This document shows, in pieces, positions 39,378 through 48,709 of a DNA stretch of 64,000 nucleotides (position 1 is the stretch's first letter; each line of letters starts with the position of its first letter). Both the position numbers and the translations under genes were made by a program. Where the stretch lies: positions 1-64,000 of the forward strand of contig JBDHEI010000008.1 of assembly GCA_039591075.1 (NCBI GenBank), read 5' to 3'. The stretch is from JAOTVV01 sp039591075 (GTDB lineage: Bacteria > Gemmatimonadota > Gemmatimonadetes > Gemmatimonadales > GWC2-71-9). The notes under the pieces were generated by a model that saw only the letters and a list, made by a program, of their open reading frames with translations, did no database searches and had not been told where the DNA came from.

Positions 39378-40793
39378 CTACTCGAGGGTGAAGTAATTCG
39401 GTAGCGGGTCGACGTACCCGGCGGGCACGTACTCGCCGCTCGATCCGTGAAGCCGGTAGTCCGCTCGGTAGTCCCCGCCGGCCACTCGCTGCAACATCTC
39501 GATCAGGTGATCGACATCAGTGGTGGTGTTGTAGCACCCGAAACTCGCCCGCACCAAACCCGGCATGTCCGACTTGTCACCGGCGAGCACCTTGTCCTTC
39601 CACGCCTCCCGCTCCCGTTCGGGCAGTTGCAGCAGGTGCACGACGTACGGATGGGCGCAGAAGCACCCCGACCGCACGCCGATTCCACCCTCGTAGCCAA
39701 GCACCGCGGCCACGAGATAGTGTGAGACCCCGTCGATGTTGAAGGGAATGGCGCCGACGCGTTGTGCCGCCCGTTTCGGGTCCGTGTCACCGTACAGACG
39801 AATCTTCGGTACCGTCCGGAGGCCTTCGAGCGCATAGGCGGTAAGCTCCGCTTCGTGCGCCGCTACCCTATCCATCCCTATCTCCATCAGTACCTGCGCC
39901 GCCTTGGCCATGGCGACGGCGCCAATCACATTTGGGCTTCCGGCCTCGTCCCGGTCAGGCATGCCGGCCCAGTGCACCTCGTCGAGCGTCACGACGTCCA
40001 CGGTCCCCCCGCCCGGGTATTCCGGCGCCGACCGCAGGAAGAACTCTTTCGGTCCGACGAGCGCGCCCGTCCCGTACGGTGCGTACATCTTGTGTCCGGC
40101 GAGCACCACGAAATCCAGATGCTCGGGATCGTCGTCCGTCTTCATGTCGACCGCCCGATGCGGTGCGTACTGGGCGGCGTCCACCATGATCAGCGTTCTC
40201 GCCGCGTGCGCCTTGCGGGCCAGCCGGTGCACCGGCTGAATGAGCCCGGTCACGTTCGACGCGGCGGTCACGGTCACGATCGCCACTCGACCTGCGTACC
40301 GCTCGAGCTGCCGATCGAAGTCGTCCTCGTCAAGCCGGCCATCGGGTGTGGCCTGTACGTGCACCACGGTGGCGCGGTTCCGCCACGGGAGGTCGTTCGA
40401 GTGGTGCTCCATGACGGTGCTGAGCACCACCGAGTCGTCCCGGAGGGAAATGCGGTAGGACAGTTTGTTGATGGCTTCGGTGGTGTTCTTTCCGAAGATG
40501 ACGGTATTCGTCGCAGGGTCAGCCCCGACGAAGCGCGCCAGGATCTCGTGTGCCTGATCGTACACCATGGTGCTGAGTCGCGACTTGAACCCCGAACCGC
40601 GGTGCACGCTGGAGTAGTACGGCAGAAAGCGCTCGACGGTCTCGACCACGTCGCGGAGCGGCGGCGTGGTGGCCGCATTGTCGAGGTTGATGTACGGCAT
40701 GAGCCGGCCATCGAGCACCGGGACCTTGCGATCGAGCCCAAGCACGCGGTCGCGAAGGCCAGCCGAGTGGGTTGCCGTACCCGCCGTGTTCAT
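39378..40793 (-). CDS. Class V aminotransferase, cysteine desulfurase / selenocysteine lyase-like
   Basis: 471 aa, PLP-dependent. LDNAATTPP near residue 37, VMEHHSNDLPW (His130), VDAAQYAPH (Asp205), AGHKMYAPYGTGALVG with Lys235 as the PLP lysine, and the active-site loop GVRSGCFCAHPYV with Cys379 matching RxGxxCAxP of SufS/CsdB. It could take sulfur from cysteine or selenium from selenocysteine. ATGA overlaps the stop of the formate dehydrogenase gene. Sulfur supply to FdhD for the molybdenum cofactor is a likely task (inferred). Confidence 0.82.
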   Translation of the reverse strand: MNTAGTATHSAGLRDRVLGLDRKVPVLDGRLMPYINLDNAATTPPLRDVVETVERFLPYYSSVHRGSGFKSRLSTMVYDQAHEILARFVGADPATNTVIFGKNTTEAINKLSYRISLRDDSVVLSTVMEHHSNDLPWRNRATVVHVQATPDGRLDEDDFDRQLERYAGRVAIVTVTAASNVTGLIQPVHRLARKAHAARTLIMVDAAQYAPHRAVDMKTDDDPEHLDFVVLAGHKMYAPYGTGALVGPKEFFLRSAPEYPGGGTVDVVTLDEVHWAGMPDRDEAGSPNVIGAVAMAKAAQVLMEIGMDRVAAHEAELTAYALEGLRTVPKIRLYGDTDPKRAAQRVGAIPFNIDGVSHYLVAAVLGYEGGIGVRSGCFCAHPYVVHLLQLPEREREAWKDKVLAGDKSDMPGLVRASFGCYNTTTDVDHLIEMLQRVAGGDYRADYRLHGSSGEYVPAGYVDPLPNYFTLE

Positions 40794-43537
40794 GCCACGC
40801 CCTGCCTCGCCGACGGTGCCTCGGCCGGTTCCACCCGCACGGGGCAGACCTTGAGTTCCGCCGTCTGGGTGACGGGATCGTACCCCCCGCCAGTCAGGAT
40901 GTTGACCGGTACGTCGTTGAAGCTGAAGCTCGCGAACACGGTGCCTCTCGGTGAGCGACGCGTCTCCTTCACCTTGATCACCACGCAACCGCGCCGACTG
41001 TGCATGCGGGCCCAGCCGCCGTCGTGGAGCCCCCATGCCGCGACGTCGTGCGGATGGATCTCGAGACTCTCCTCGGACAGGAAGTAGTCGATCCCCTCCG
41101 ACCGTCCGGTCTGTGTGCGCGTGTGGTATGACTGGAGCCGTCGGCCGGTGGTGAGCCACACCGGGTACTCGTCATCGATCGTTTCGGCGGGATCTCGGTA
41201 CGAGATCAGGTGGAAGATCCCGCGACCGTTGACGAACGTGCCTTGGTGCAGGATGGGTGTGCCCGGGTGCCCGGGTTCGGGAACCGGCCACTGATACTCG
41301 CCGTGCGCGATGCGGTCCCAGTCCAGTCCGGCGTAGGTGACAGACAGGCTGCACAGCTCGTTGAACACGCCCTTGGCGTCCGTGAATTCGAAGCCCTGGA
41401 ATCCGAGTCGCCGCGCCAGCTGACTGATGATCCACCAGTCCGGCTTGGCGTCTCCCGGTGGCGGGACGGCCGCGCGCAACCGCTGAACTCGGCGTTCCGT
41501 GTTGGTCTGCGAGCCATCGGTCTCCCCCCACGCCGCCGCCGGCAGCACAACGTCCGCAAGCTCCGCGGTCTCGGTGAGGAAGATGTCGATCACCACCAGA
41601 TGATCGAGGCTCTTCAGCGCGTGCTCGCAGTGGTGGCGGTCGGGGTCTGAGACGACCGTGTTTTCCCCGTCGATGAGCATGGCCCGGATCTGGTCACCGG
41701 CCATTTCGAGTGCCGTGACCTTCGTGATGCCCTTTTCGAGATCGACCGTGCGGCCGTAGGCCTGCCGAAATTTCTCCTGGTTCTTCGGGTCCGTGACCGG
41801 CTGGAAGCCGGGATAGTTGTTGGGAATCGCGCCCGTGTCGCCGGCGCCCTGAATGTTGTTCTGGCCCCGCATCGGGTTGATGCCCGTCCCCTCCCGGCCG
41901 ATGTTGCCGGTCATGAGGGCGAGGTTACACAGACTCTGGACGTTCTCGACCCCACAGATGTGCTCCGTGATGCCGAGCGTGTAGTAGATGGCTCCCCGAT
42001 CGGCCTTTCCATACAAGAGTGCCGCCCTCTCGATGTCCTCGGCGGGCACCTCGGTGATCTCTGCGGCCCACTCCGGCGGGAACTGCTTCACGTGCTCGAG
42101 GAACTTCTCACCCTCGACCGTGCGATCGCCGATGAACTGTTCGTTGACCAGCCCCTCGCGGTCGATCACGTGTGCCATAGCGAGCAGCAGCGCCGAATCC
42201 GAGCCCACCCTGATCGGGAGATAGATGTCGGCCAGGTCCGCCAGCCCGATGTGACGGGGGTCGGCCACGATCATCTTGGCTCCCCGCGCGAGCGCGCGCT
42301 TGAGACGCGTCGCGGCGACGGGGTGGCACTCCGTCATATTGGTGCCGATGCAGAAGATCACGTCGGGCTTCTCCATGTCGGCTAGCGGGTTCGACATGGC
42401 GCCGCGTCCGATCGAGGCCGCCAGACCGGCGACCGTGGGAGCGTGTCAGGCCCGGCTACAGTTGTCGACGTGGTTGGTGCCGAGTCCCGCCCGCACGAAC
42501 TTCTGCATGAGATAGCCGGCCTCGTTCGGTGCACGACCCGAGGCGACCGCGTAGACACTGTGGCGACCGTGCTCGTCGACGACCTTGCGAAAACCTTCGG
42601 CGGCCCGGTCGAGTGCCGTATCCCAGTCGGTCGGCTGCAACTCGCCGTCCGCTCCGCGCACCAGCGGCGTCGCCAGCCGGTCGGGGTGCTGCACGAAGTC
42701 CCACGCGTACTGGCCCTTCACACAAAGCGCGCCGAGGTTGGCCGGGCCGTCCATGGCCGGGAGCACGCCCACCATGGTGCTGTCCTTCGTCAGGATGTCG
42801 ACCGAACACCCGACGCCGCAGTACGGACAGATGGTCCTGGTCTGCTTCGTCTCGCTGGGCAGGTGCGCAAATCGCATGGCCTTCCGGTCGGCCAGCGCAC
42901 CGGTGGGACACGTCTGCACGCACTGACCGCAGAAGGTGCAGGCCGAGTGCTTGAGCAATCCTTCGAACTCAGTCGTGATCTGCGTGTGGAACCCGCGGCT
43001 CATCACGCTGATGGCGTGGTCGCCCTCCTGTTCGGCGCAGACGCGCACGCATCGGTAGCAGGAGATGCAGAGATCGTAATCGCGGAGAATGAATGGGTTG
43101 TCGTCGTCGGGCCGGCTCGCTCCCGACTGCGCGCCGGCAAAGCGGCCGGTGCGGGCGTCGTAGCGGTCCAGGAGGGTGGACAGCTCCTGCGACGCATAGC
43201 CTCGCAGCGGATCGACGTCGATTTCCCGATTCTCCGACGCCACCATCTCCAGCAACGTGCGCCGGTGCTTCTCGACGCTGGCGGTGCTCGTGCGGATCAC
43301 CATGCCCTGCGTGGCCCTCGTGGTGCAGGACGCCACCGGAAGCCGGGAGCCCTCCACCTCGACGGCGCACAGGCGGCAGCCACCGAACGGCTCGAGGCGC
43401 TCGTCGTAGCAGAGGGTGGGGATCCGCTTGCGATGCCGCGTGGCGACTTCGTAGATGGTCTCGCCGGGGGTGAACGAAACTTCCTTCCCGTCGAGCGTCA
43501 GCGACTCGAGCTTGGCGTCAGTCGGATTGGCGATCAT
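40790..43537 (-). CDS. fdhA: Formate dehydrogenase alpha subunit with selenocysteine at codon 364 (UGA)
   Basis: 915 aa if UGA at 42448-42446 is read as selenocysteine. N-terminal [2Fe-2S] domain (C43, C54, C57, C71), two [4Fe-4S] clusters (C157/160/163/167 and C200/203/206/210), a fourth cluster at CPYCGVGC (237/240/244), then the bis-MGD catalytic domains. The context around UGA, VDNCSRA-U-HAPTVAGL, matches VDxCxR-x-U-H of E. coli FdhF, including the His after U. Coding homology is continuous on both sides. Catalyses formate to CO2; partner FdhB passes electrons to NAD. ATGA overlaps at both ends. Confidence 0.95.
42411..42448 (-). promoter_or_regulatory. Bacterial SECIS element in fdhA
   Basis: Immediately after the UGA the mRNA can fold GGUCGCC / GGCGGCC (7 bp, one G-U) around a GGUCU loop (19 nt at 42434-42416). 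The loop begins 18 bases after the UGA, as in E. coli fdhF, where GGUCU is the SelB contact. This supports selenocysteine insertion and excludes a simple nonsense mutation. Confidence 0.9.
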
Positions 43538-45240
43538 CGGTCACCTCGTGCGTCGTGGCCGGTGCGCTCGACATGCCGCGCCACGTCCTTCGGGAAGTAC
43601 TTGAGCAGGCTCTCGGTGATGAGCGGTGCCGCGAGGCCGAGCCCGCAGGCGCTCATCGCCTTCATCGTCTGTCCGAGGTCGGCCACCTCGTCGATCCACG
43701 CCGAGAGGTCAGTGGGTCCCGCCTCTCCGGCGAGCCGCTCCGTGATGCGTTGGGTGCCGATCCGGCACGGGAAGCATTTGCCGCACGACTCGTGCGCGAA
43801 GAACGCCATCGCGTCTCGTGCGACCGCGATCATGTCATGACGGTCGTCGAACACCATGATCCCGCCCGCGCCCAGGAACGAGCCCTTGCTGCGGATGCTC
43901 GGCTCGTCGAGGGTGACGTCGAGATCCGTGCCGGCCAGGAACCCACCCGAAAGTCCCGCCATGGTGACGGCCTGAATCGTTCGTCCGGCCTCGGGACCCC
44001 CCGCCCATTCGTGTAGCAGGGTCTCGAGTGGTAGCCCCAGCGGAACCTCGTAGTTCCCCGGTCGCCGGATGTCGCCCGACAGGCTGATCACCTTGGTCCC
44101 GGCCTGCCCGTTCATGCCGAGTCCGCGATACCATTCGGCGCCGCGGCGCACGATTGCCGTGACCGCCGCGAGCGTCTCGACGTTGTTCACCACCGTCGGC
44201 AGGTTCTCGTATCCGTGCGTGACCGGGTACGGGGGGCGGTTGCGCGGGAAGGGATGCTTCCCCTCCAGGCTGTTGAGCAGCGAGCCCTCCTCGCCGCAGA
44301 TGTAGGCGCCGGCACCGCGCCGAAGGTACAGCCGGAAGGTGAAGTCGGTACCCGACACGTTGTCGCCGAGGAGGGCGGCGGCTTCGGCGTCGGCAATGGC
44401 CCGCTCGAGGATGCCAAACGCATCGGGGTACTCGTATCGCAGGTAGATGAATCCGCGCGTCGCGCCGGTGGCGTAGGCGGCCAAGGCCATCCCCTCGATT
44501 ACCGCGTGCGGGTCGTGATCCAACAGCGCGCGATCCTTGAAGCAGCCCGGCTCGCCCTCGTCGGCGTTGCAGACGATCGACTTGGGTGCCCCGGGGGCGT
44601 CGGCCACCGCGGTCCACTTGGTGCCGGTGGGGAATCCCGCGCCGCCGCGGCCCGCCAGCTTGCTGTCGGTGATGGCGGCGAGTACCTCGGCGGGTGCGCC
44701 GGATCGCACCACGCGCTCGAGCGCTTCGTACCCGCCGGTGCGCCGATAGCCCTGGAGCGTCGCGCGCCCCGGTTCCCGGATGTGGGCGAACACGCATTCC
44801 TCGGTCCCGCCGGGGTTGGGAACGGGGATCGGCGAGGGCTTCGTCGCAAGCGATTCAGGGGTCGTGCCGACGAGCAGCTCCCCACCGCGCAGCACCGGAA
44901 CGGGCTCGTCGCAGCGACCCGCGCACGGCATGGGCCGCGCCCCGGTCTCACGGAGCGCCTCCAGCAGCTCCAACCCGCCACGGTGCGCGCACACGGGTCC
45001 GGTGCACACTCTGGGCGCCCCGTATCCCTGTGGCTCCCTGGCGAAGTGGTGGTAGAAGGTCACATCGCCGAACAGCTCCGCGATCGGAATCCTGAGCGCG
45101 CCGGCGATTTCCCGCAGCGCCTCCTCCGAGAGGTACCCATCGCGCTCGTGGAACGCATGGAGCAACGGCAAGAGCGGGGCCGGCTCGGTGCGGCACTGCT
45201 CGATCAACTGGTGATTGGTGGGGATCGCGGTGACCGTCAT
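43534..45240 (-). CDS. fdhB: NAD-dependent formate dehydrogenase beta subunit (NuoE-NuoF fusion)
   Basis: 568 aa. Residues of about 1-150 form a thioredoxin-like [2Fe-2S] domain (CTGPVCAHRGG, MPCAGRCDEPVP). The rest is NuoF-like: NADH/FMN site GRGGAGFPTGTKW, NADEGEPGCFKDR and GAYICGEEGSLLNSLEG, then the [4Fe-4S] cluster ESCGKCFPCRIG. It takes electrons from FdhA and reduces NAD+. ATG 45240 is preferred over GTG-type upstream starts. Translationally coupled to fdhA. Confidence 0.93.
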   Translation of the reverse strand: MTVTAIPTNHQLIEQCRTEPAPLLPLLHAFHERDGYLSEEALREIAGALRIPIAELFGDVTFYHHFAREPQGYGAPRVCTGPVCAHRGGLELLEALRETGARPMPCAGRCDEPVPVLRGGELLVGTTPESLATKPSPIPVPNPGGTEECVFAHIREPGRATLQGYRRTGGYEALERVVRSGAPAEVLAAITDSKLAGRGGAGFPTGTKWTAVADAPGAPKSIVCNADEGEPGCFKDRALLDHDPHAVIEGMALAAYATGATRGFIYLRYEYPDAFGILERAIADAEAAALLGDNVSGTDFTFRLYLRRGAGAYICGEEGSLLNSLEGKHPFPRNRPPYPVTHGYENLPTVVNNVETLAAVTAIVRRGAEWYRGLGMNGQAGTKVISLSGDIRRPGNYEVPLGLPLETLLHEWAGGPEAGRTIQAVTMAGLSGGFLAGTDLDVTLDEPSIRSKGSFLGAGGIMVFDDRHDMIAVARDAMAFFAHESCGKCFPCRIGTQRITERLAGEAGPTDLSAWIDEVADLGQTMKAMSACGLGLAAPLITESLLKYFPKDVARHVERTGHDARGDR

Positions 45241-45288
45241 ATCCAATTTGGAAACTAGCGATTCCGCGGAGCGGGGCAACGCGGTCGG

Positions 45289-46089
45289 TCACTCGGCAAG
45301 GTGCCCGTGGCCGGCATACACGTTGTAGCTCCGGTCGCGCGAGAACCCAACCAGGAGCATGTCCAGGCCGTCTGCCAGCTCCACGGCCAGCGACGACGGG
45401 GCGGAGACCCCGACCACACCACCGATTCCGGCCACGGCGGCCTTCTGGACGATCTCGAAACTTTGGCGCCCGGAGACGACCAGCAGGGTGGGAGGGAGCG
45501 GCCAGTGCGCCACGGCGGCCGCCCCAATCGCCTTATCCACGGCATTGTGCCGCCCCACGTCCTCATGGACCACGAGTGCCCGTCCCTCGAGGTCGAACAG
45601 TCCGGCGGCATGCAATCCACCGGTCGCGTCGAAGGTCGGCTGCTGCGCGCGGAGCTCCGCGGTGAGACCGGGAAGCACCTCGCGTCGCACCGTAAAGGGC
45701 TTTGCCGGTCGGGCGAAGATCTGAACGGCCTCGATCGCCGCCTTGCCGCACACCCCACACGAGCTGGACATGAACAGGTTTCGCTGAAAGCGGCTTGGGT
45801 CCACGTCGATGCCCTCTCGAAGCCGAACGTCGATGCGGGAGTCGTCCAGGCGCTCGAGCGTCGCGATCTCGTTGGGGGCCAGCAGGATGCCTTCGGTGAG
45901 GAGAAAACCGGTCACCAGGTGGTCGTCGTCGCCGGGTGTCCGCATGACGACCGCCAGTGCGGTACCCGACAGCCGTACCTCCAGCGGTTCCTCGAGCGCA
46001 ACCCGATCGGTCTTCTGCGCCACACTCCCCTCATGGTGGCGCTCCACCGCGATCTCGCGCACCCGGTCCGACACGTGGTGATCAGTCAT
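45289..46089 (-). CDS. fdhD: Formate dehydrogenase accessory sulfurtransferase FdhD
   Basis: 266 aa. FdhD moves sulfur from a cysteine desulfurase to the molybdenum cofactor before it enters formate dehydrogenase. Signature: MSSSCGVCGKAAIEAV (CxxC thiols), DATGGLHAAGLF and VVHEDVGRHNAVDKAIG. It is the first gene of the fdhD-fdhB-fdhA-desulfurase locus, 48 bases ahead of fdhB. Confidence 0.95.
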   Translation of the reverse strand: MTDHHVSDRVREIAVERHHEGSVAQKTDRVALEEPLEVRLSGTALAVVMRTPGDDDHLVTGFLLTEGILLAPNEIATLERLDDSRIDVRLREGIDVDPSRFQRNLFMSSSCGVCGKAAIEAVQIFARPAKPFTVRREVLPGLTAELRAQQPTFDATGGLHAAGLFDLEGRALVVHEDVGRHNAVDKAIGAAAVAHWPLPPTLLVVSGRQSFEIVQKAAVAGIGGVVGVSAPSSLAVELADGLDMLLVGFSRDRSYNVYAGHGHLAE

Positions 46090-46219
46090 GGTGGTGCATA
46101 GTGCCGGGCTCGTGACGGCGGGTCAAGCGCTTGGCCGGCCTCCGCGGGCTGGGCTACATTGCGGGCTGGCGAGCACACGGCGCCCCGCCGTGTGCGACTG
46201 TACCGCCGGAGGACCTGCC

Positions 46220-46804
46220 ATGGCCGCCACCCCATCGACGATGCTTCCCCTCGGGACCGAGCTGCCCGACTTCTCCCTGCGCAACGCCGTGGACGGACGC
46301 CGCGTCACGCCGGCCGACTATCACGGCTCGGTGGCCCTCGTGGTCATGTTCATCTGCAACCACTGCCCGTTCGTGAAGCACGTGATGAAAGAGCTCGGTC
46401 GGCTCACGCGGGAGTACCTGCCCAAGGGCGCGGCGTTCGTGGCCATCAACTCCAACGACGTGCAGGCCCATCCCGACGACAGTCCGGAGCACATGCAGGA
46501 ATTGGCGGTGACGGAGGACTGGATCTTCCCGTTCCTGTACGACGGATCGCAGGAGGTGGCCAAGGCGTTCCGCGCCGCGTGCACGCCGGACTTCTTCGTG
46601 TTCGACGAGGAGCGAACGCTCGTCTACCGCGGTCAACTCGACGACAGCCGTCCCGGGAACGACGTGCCGGTGACCGGCAGGGATCTGCGTGCCGCGCTCG
46701 ACGCCCTCATCGCCGGAAAGAGCGTTCCCACGGAGCAGCGACCGAGCGTGGGCTGCAACATCAAGTGGATGCCGGGGAACGAGCCAGACTACTTCGCCCG
46801 CTGA
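46220..46804 (+). CDS. Thioredoxin-fold redoxin (AhpC/TSA-like)
   Basis: A 194-aa cytosolic protein with no signal. VVMFICNHCPFVKHVMKELGR holds a CNHC redox pair at the start of the first helix, and AACTPDFFVFDEERTLVYRGQLDDSRP carries the cis-Pro strand. This type of redoxin is common, but its partner is unknown. GGAGG lies before ATG 46220. A possible weak promoter (TTGGCC, 18 bases, TACATT) lies at 46131-46160. Confidence 0.85.
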   Translation: MAATPSTMLPLGTELPDFSLRNAVDGRRVTPADYHGSVALVVMFICNHCPFVKHVMKELGRLTREYLPKGAAFVAINSNDVQAHPDDSPEHMQELAVTEDWIFPFLYDGSQEVAKAFRAACTPDFFVFDEERTLVYRGQLDDSRPGNDVPVTGRDLRAALDALIAGKSVPTEQRPSVGCNIKWMPGNEPDYFAR

Positions 46805-46815
46805 GGTCCGTCCAC

Positions 46816-48102
46816 CTAGTTCCGCGTCGCCGACAGGAAATCCCACACCAGGTACGCCATGGACGTGATGCCGACGGCAATCGCGCCGTCGTCGGCTTGA
46901 AAGGTCGGCGTGTGGTGATTGCCTGACGACCCCCCAGGGGCGAGCGTGCCCAGTCGGAAGTACAGGCCGGGAATGACGTTGGCGAAGTACGAGAAATCCT
47001 CGGCGACGGTGGCCGGCTGGATGCGCACGACGTTGTCAGCGCCAAGCGCCCGCTCCAGCGACGGAACCATGCGTTCGGTGAGCGCCACGTCGTTGACCGT
47101 GACCGGGATGCCGCGGTCGTAGGTCAGCTCGTAAGTGCCACCCCCGGCGCTCGTCACGCCGGCAAGAATCTCGTGCATGCGGCGCTCGACCAGGTCCTGC
47201 ACGTCCGCGCTGTAACTGCGGACGGTGCCCTCCATCCGCACCTCTTCGGGGATGATGTTGAACCGGGTTCCACCCTGGAGGAGCCCGACCGTCAAGACGC
47301 CCGGTTCCATGGGCGACATGTTGCGGGACCGGATGGTTTGGAGGGCCGTCACGGCCTGAGCCGCCATGACGACTGGATCGACCGCCAGATCGGGTGAGGC
47401 GCCGTGGGCACCCTTGCCTTTGATGGTGATCCAGAAGTGGTCGGCGGCGGCGAGCGCCGGCCCAGGCGTGTAGCCAACCTGTCCCACTTCCATGTTCCAG
47501 AACGTGTGCAGCCCGAAGATCGCCGCGGGGCGCGGGGACTTGAGCACGCCCAGCTCGACCATCAGCTCGGCGCCGCCCCGCTCTCCGGGTGGCGGGCCCT
47601 CTTCGGCGGGCTGGAAGATGAACACCACCGTCCCGGGCAACTCGTCGCGCAGCGACGCCAAGACGCCTGCGAGTCCGAGCTGCACCGCCATGTGAATGTC
47701 GTGCCCACAGGCGTGGGAGACGCCCACGTCCTGTCCGGCATAGGTGGTGTGCTGAGTCGATTTGAACGGGAACGGCGTGGCCTCGGTGACCGGGAGCGCG
47801 TCCATATCGGCGCGGACGGCTACCACGGGTCCGGGACGGCCGCCCCGCAGGATGCCGACGACGCCCGTGTGCGCTACCCCGGTCCGGACCTCGTCGAAGC
47901 CCAGCGAGCGGAGTTGCTCGGCGATCAGCTTGGCGGTTTCGAACTCGCGGTTGCCGAGTTCGGGGTATTGGTGCAGGTGGTGCCGGATCTCCACCATCCG
48001 GGGCGTGACCTCTTGCACCACCCGGTCGATCTGCGCGTATTGAGCGAGCACGCTGCCAGGGACGATGACGAGTGCGACGAGTATGGAGGCGAAACGTGAC
48101 AT
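46816..48102 (-). CDS. Secreted M20D amidohydrolase (N-acyl-amino-acid hydrolase type)
   Basis: 428 aa with signal peptide (FASILVALVIVPGSVLAQ). Metal and catalytic motifs: VRADMDALPV, HACGHDIHMAVQLG, FQPAEEGPPPG with the general base Glu pair, IFGLHTFW and a late SGNHHTPTF. The M20D family cleaves N-acyl or amide bonds of amino-acid derivatives and uses a Cys/His metal site. ATG 48102 gives the shortest clean signal peptide. Monocistronic. Confidence 0.88.
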   Translation of the reverse strand: MSRFASILVALVIVPGSVLAQYAQIDRVVQEVTPRMVEIRHHLHQYPELGNREFETAKLIAEQLRSLGFDEVRTGVAHTGVVGILRGGRPGPVVAVRADMDALPVTEATPFPFKSTQHTTYAGQDVGVSHACGHDIHMAVQLGLAGVLASLRDELPGTVVFIFQPAEEGPPPGERGGAELMVELGVLKSPRPAAIFGLHTFWNMEVGQVGYTPGPALAAADHFWITIKGKGAHGASPDLAVDPVVMAAQAVTALQTIRSRNMSPMEPGVLTVGLLQGGTRFNIIPEEVRMEGTVRSYSADVQDLVERRMHEILAGVTSAGGGTYELTYDRGIPVTVNDVALTERMVPSLERALGADNVVRIQPATVAEDFSYFANVIPGLYFRLGTLAPGGSSGNHHTPTFQADDGAIAVGITSMAYLVWDFLSATRN

Positions 48103-48203
48103 GGTATCGATGGGCGAGAGTCGAAGGTTATGTACGAAGTGCAATACTACCCGTCCGGTCGCCGGTATGGCCAGCGCGGGATGACTTCTGGAAGGAGGAC
48201 CGA

Positions 48204-48671
48204 GTGTTGAAGCGAATCGGAGTGATGATGGTGCTCGCCATGGCGGCCTGCGCGGGAGCGGGCACGACGGCCACCGTCGAAGACCTGTTCGAGGCGGACC
48301 GCGCGTTTGCAGAGGCGATCGCAGCGCAGGGCGTCGAGGGGTGGGTCTCGTACTTCGCGACGGATGGGATCCAGTTCCGTCAGGCCCAGCCGGTGATTGG
48401 GCACGAGGCGATCCGGGCGTTCATGGGACCGGCGTTTCAGGATCCCAACTTCAGCCTCACGTGGGAGCCCTTGAGCGGTGAGATTGCGGCCTCCGGCGAC
48501 CTGGGCTACACGCGCGGCCGTTACGAGATGCGCGTCACGGCGCCTGACGGCACGATCGGCACCAGTGCCGGGAGCTATGTCACCATCTGGCGCCGGGTGG
48601 CCGACGGTTCCTGGAGGGTTACGCTGGACATTGGAAACCCGGACCCGCCGCCCGCCCCGGAGGGTGGCTGA
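48204..48671 (+). CDS. DUF4440 / SnoaL-like lipoprotein
   Basis: 155 aa. The N-terminus has a lipobox (VLAMAAC). VEDLFEADRAFAEAIAAQGVEGWVSYFATDGIQF and VTIWRRVADGSWRVTLDIGNP are typical of the DUF4440 NTF2-like cone. AGGAGG lies five bases before GTG 48204 and eight before TTG 48207, so either may be used. A ligand-binding or unknown enzymatic role is possible. Gap to the next gene is 38 bases. Confidence 0.78.
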   Translation: MLKRIGVMMVLAMAACAGAGTTATVEDLFEADRAFAEAIAAQGVEGWVSYFATDGIQFRQAQPVIGHEAIRAFMGPAFQDPNFSLTWEPLSGEIAASGDLGYTRGRYEMRVTAPDGTIGTSAGSYVTIWRRVADGSWRVTLDIGNPDPPPAPEGG

Positions 48672-48709
48672 TTCTCTCGAGCTGGGTCGCTGCGCTGTCA
48701 CATTGCTGG

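Noticed and set aside
40790..42397. A separate oxidoreductase gene starting at ATG 42397, with a second gene ending at 42446.
   Set aside because: The only break is UGA in the selenocysteine context with a SECIS hairpin; both parts belong to one formate dehydrogenase.
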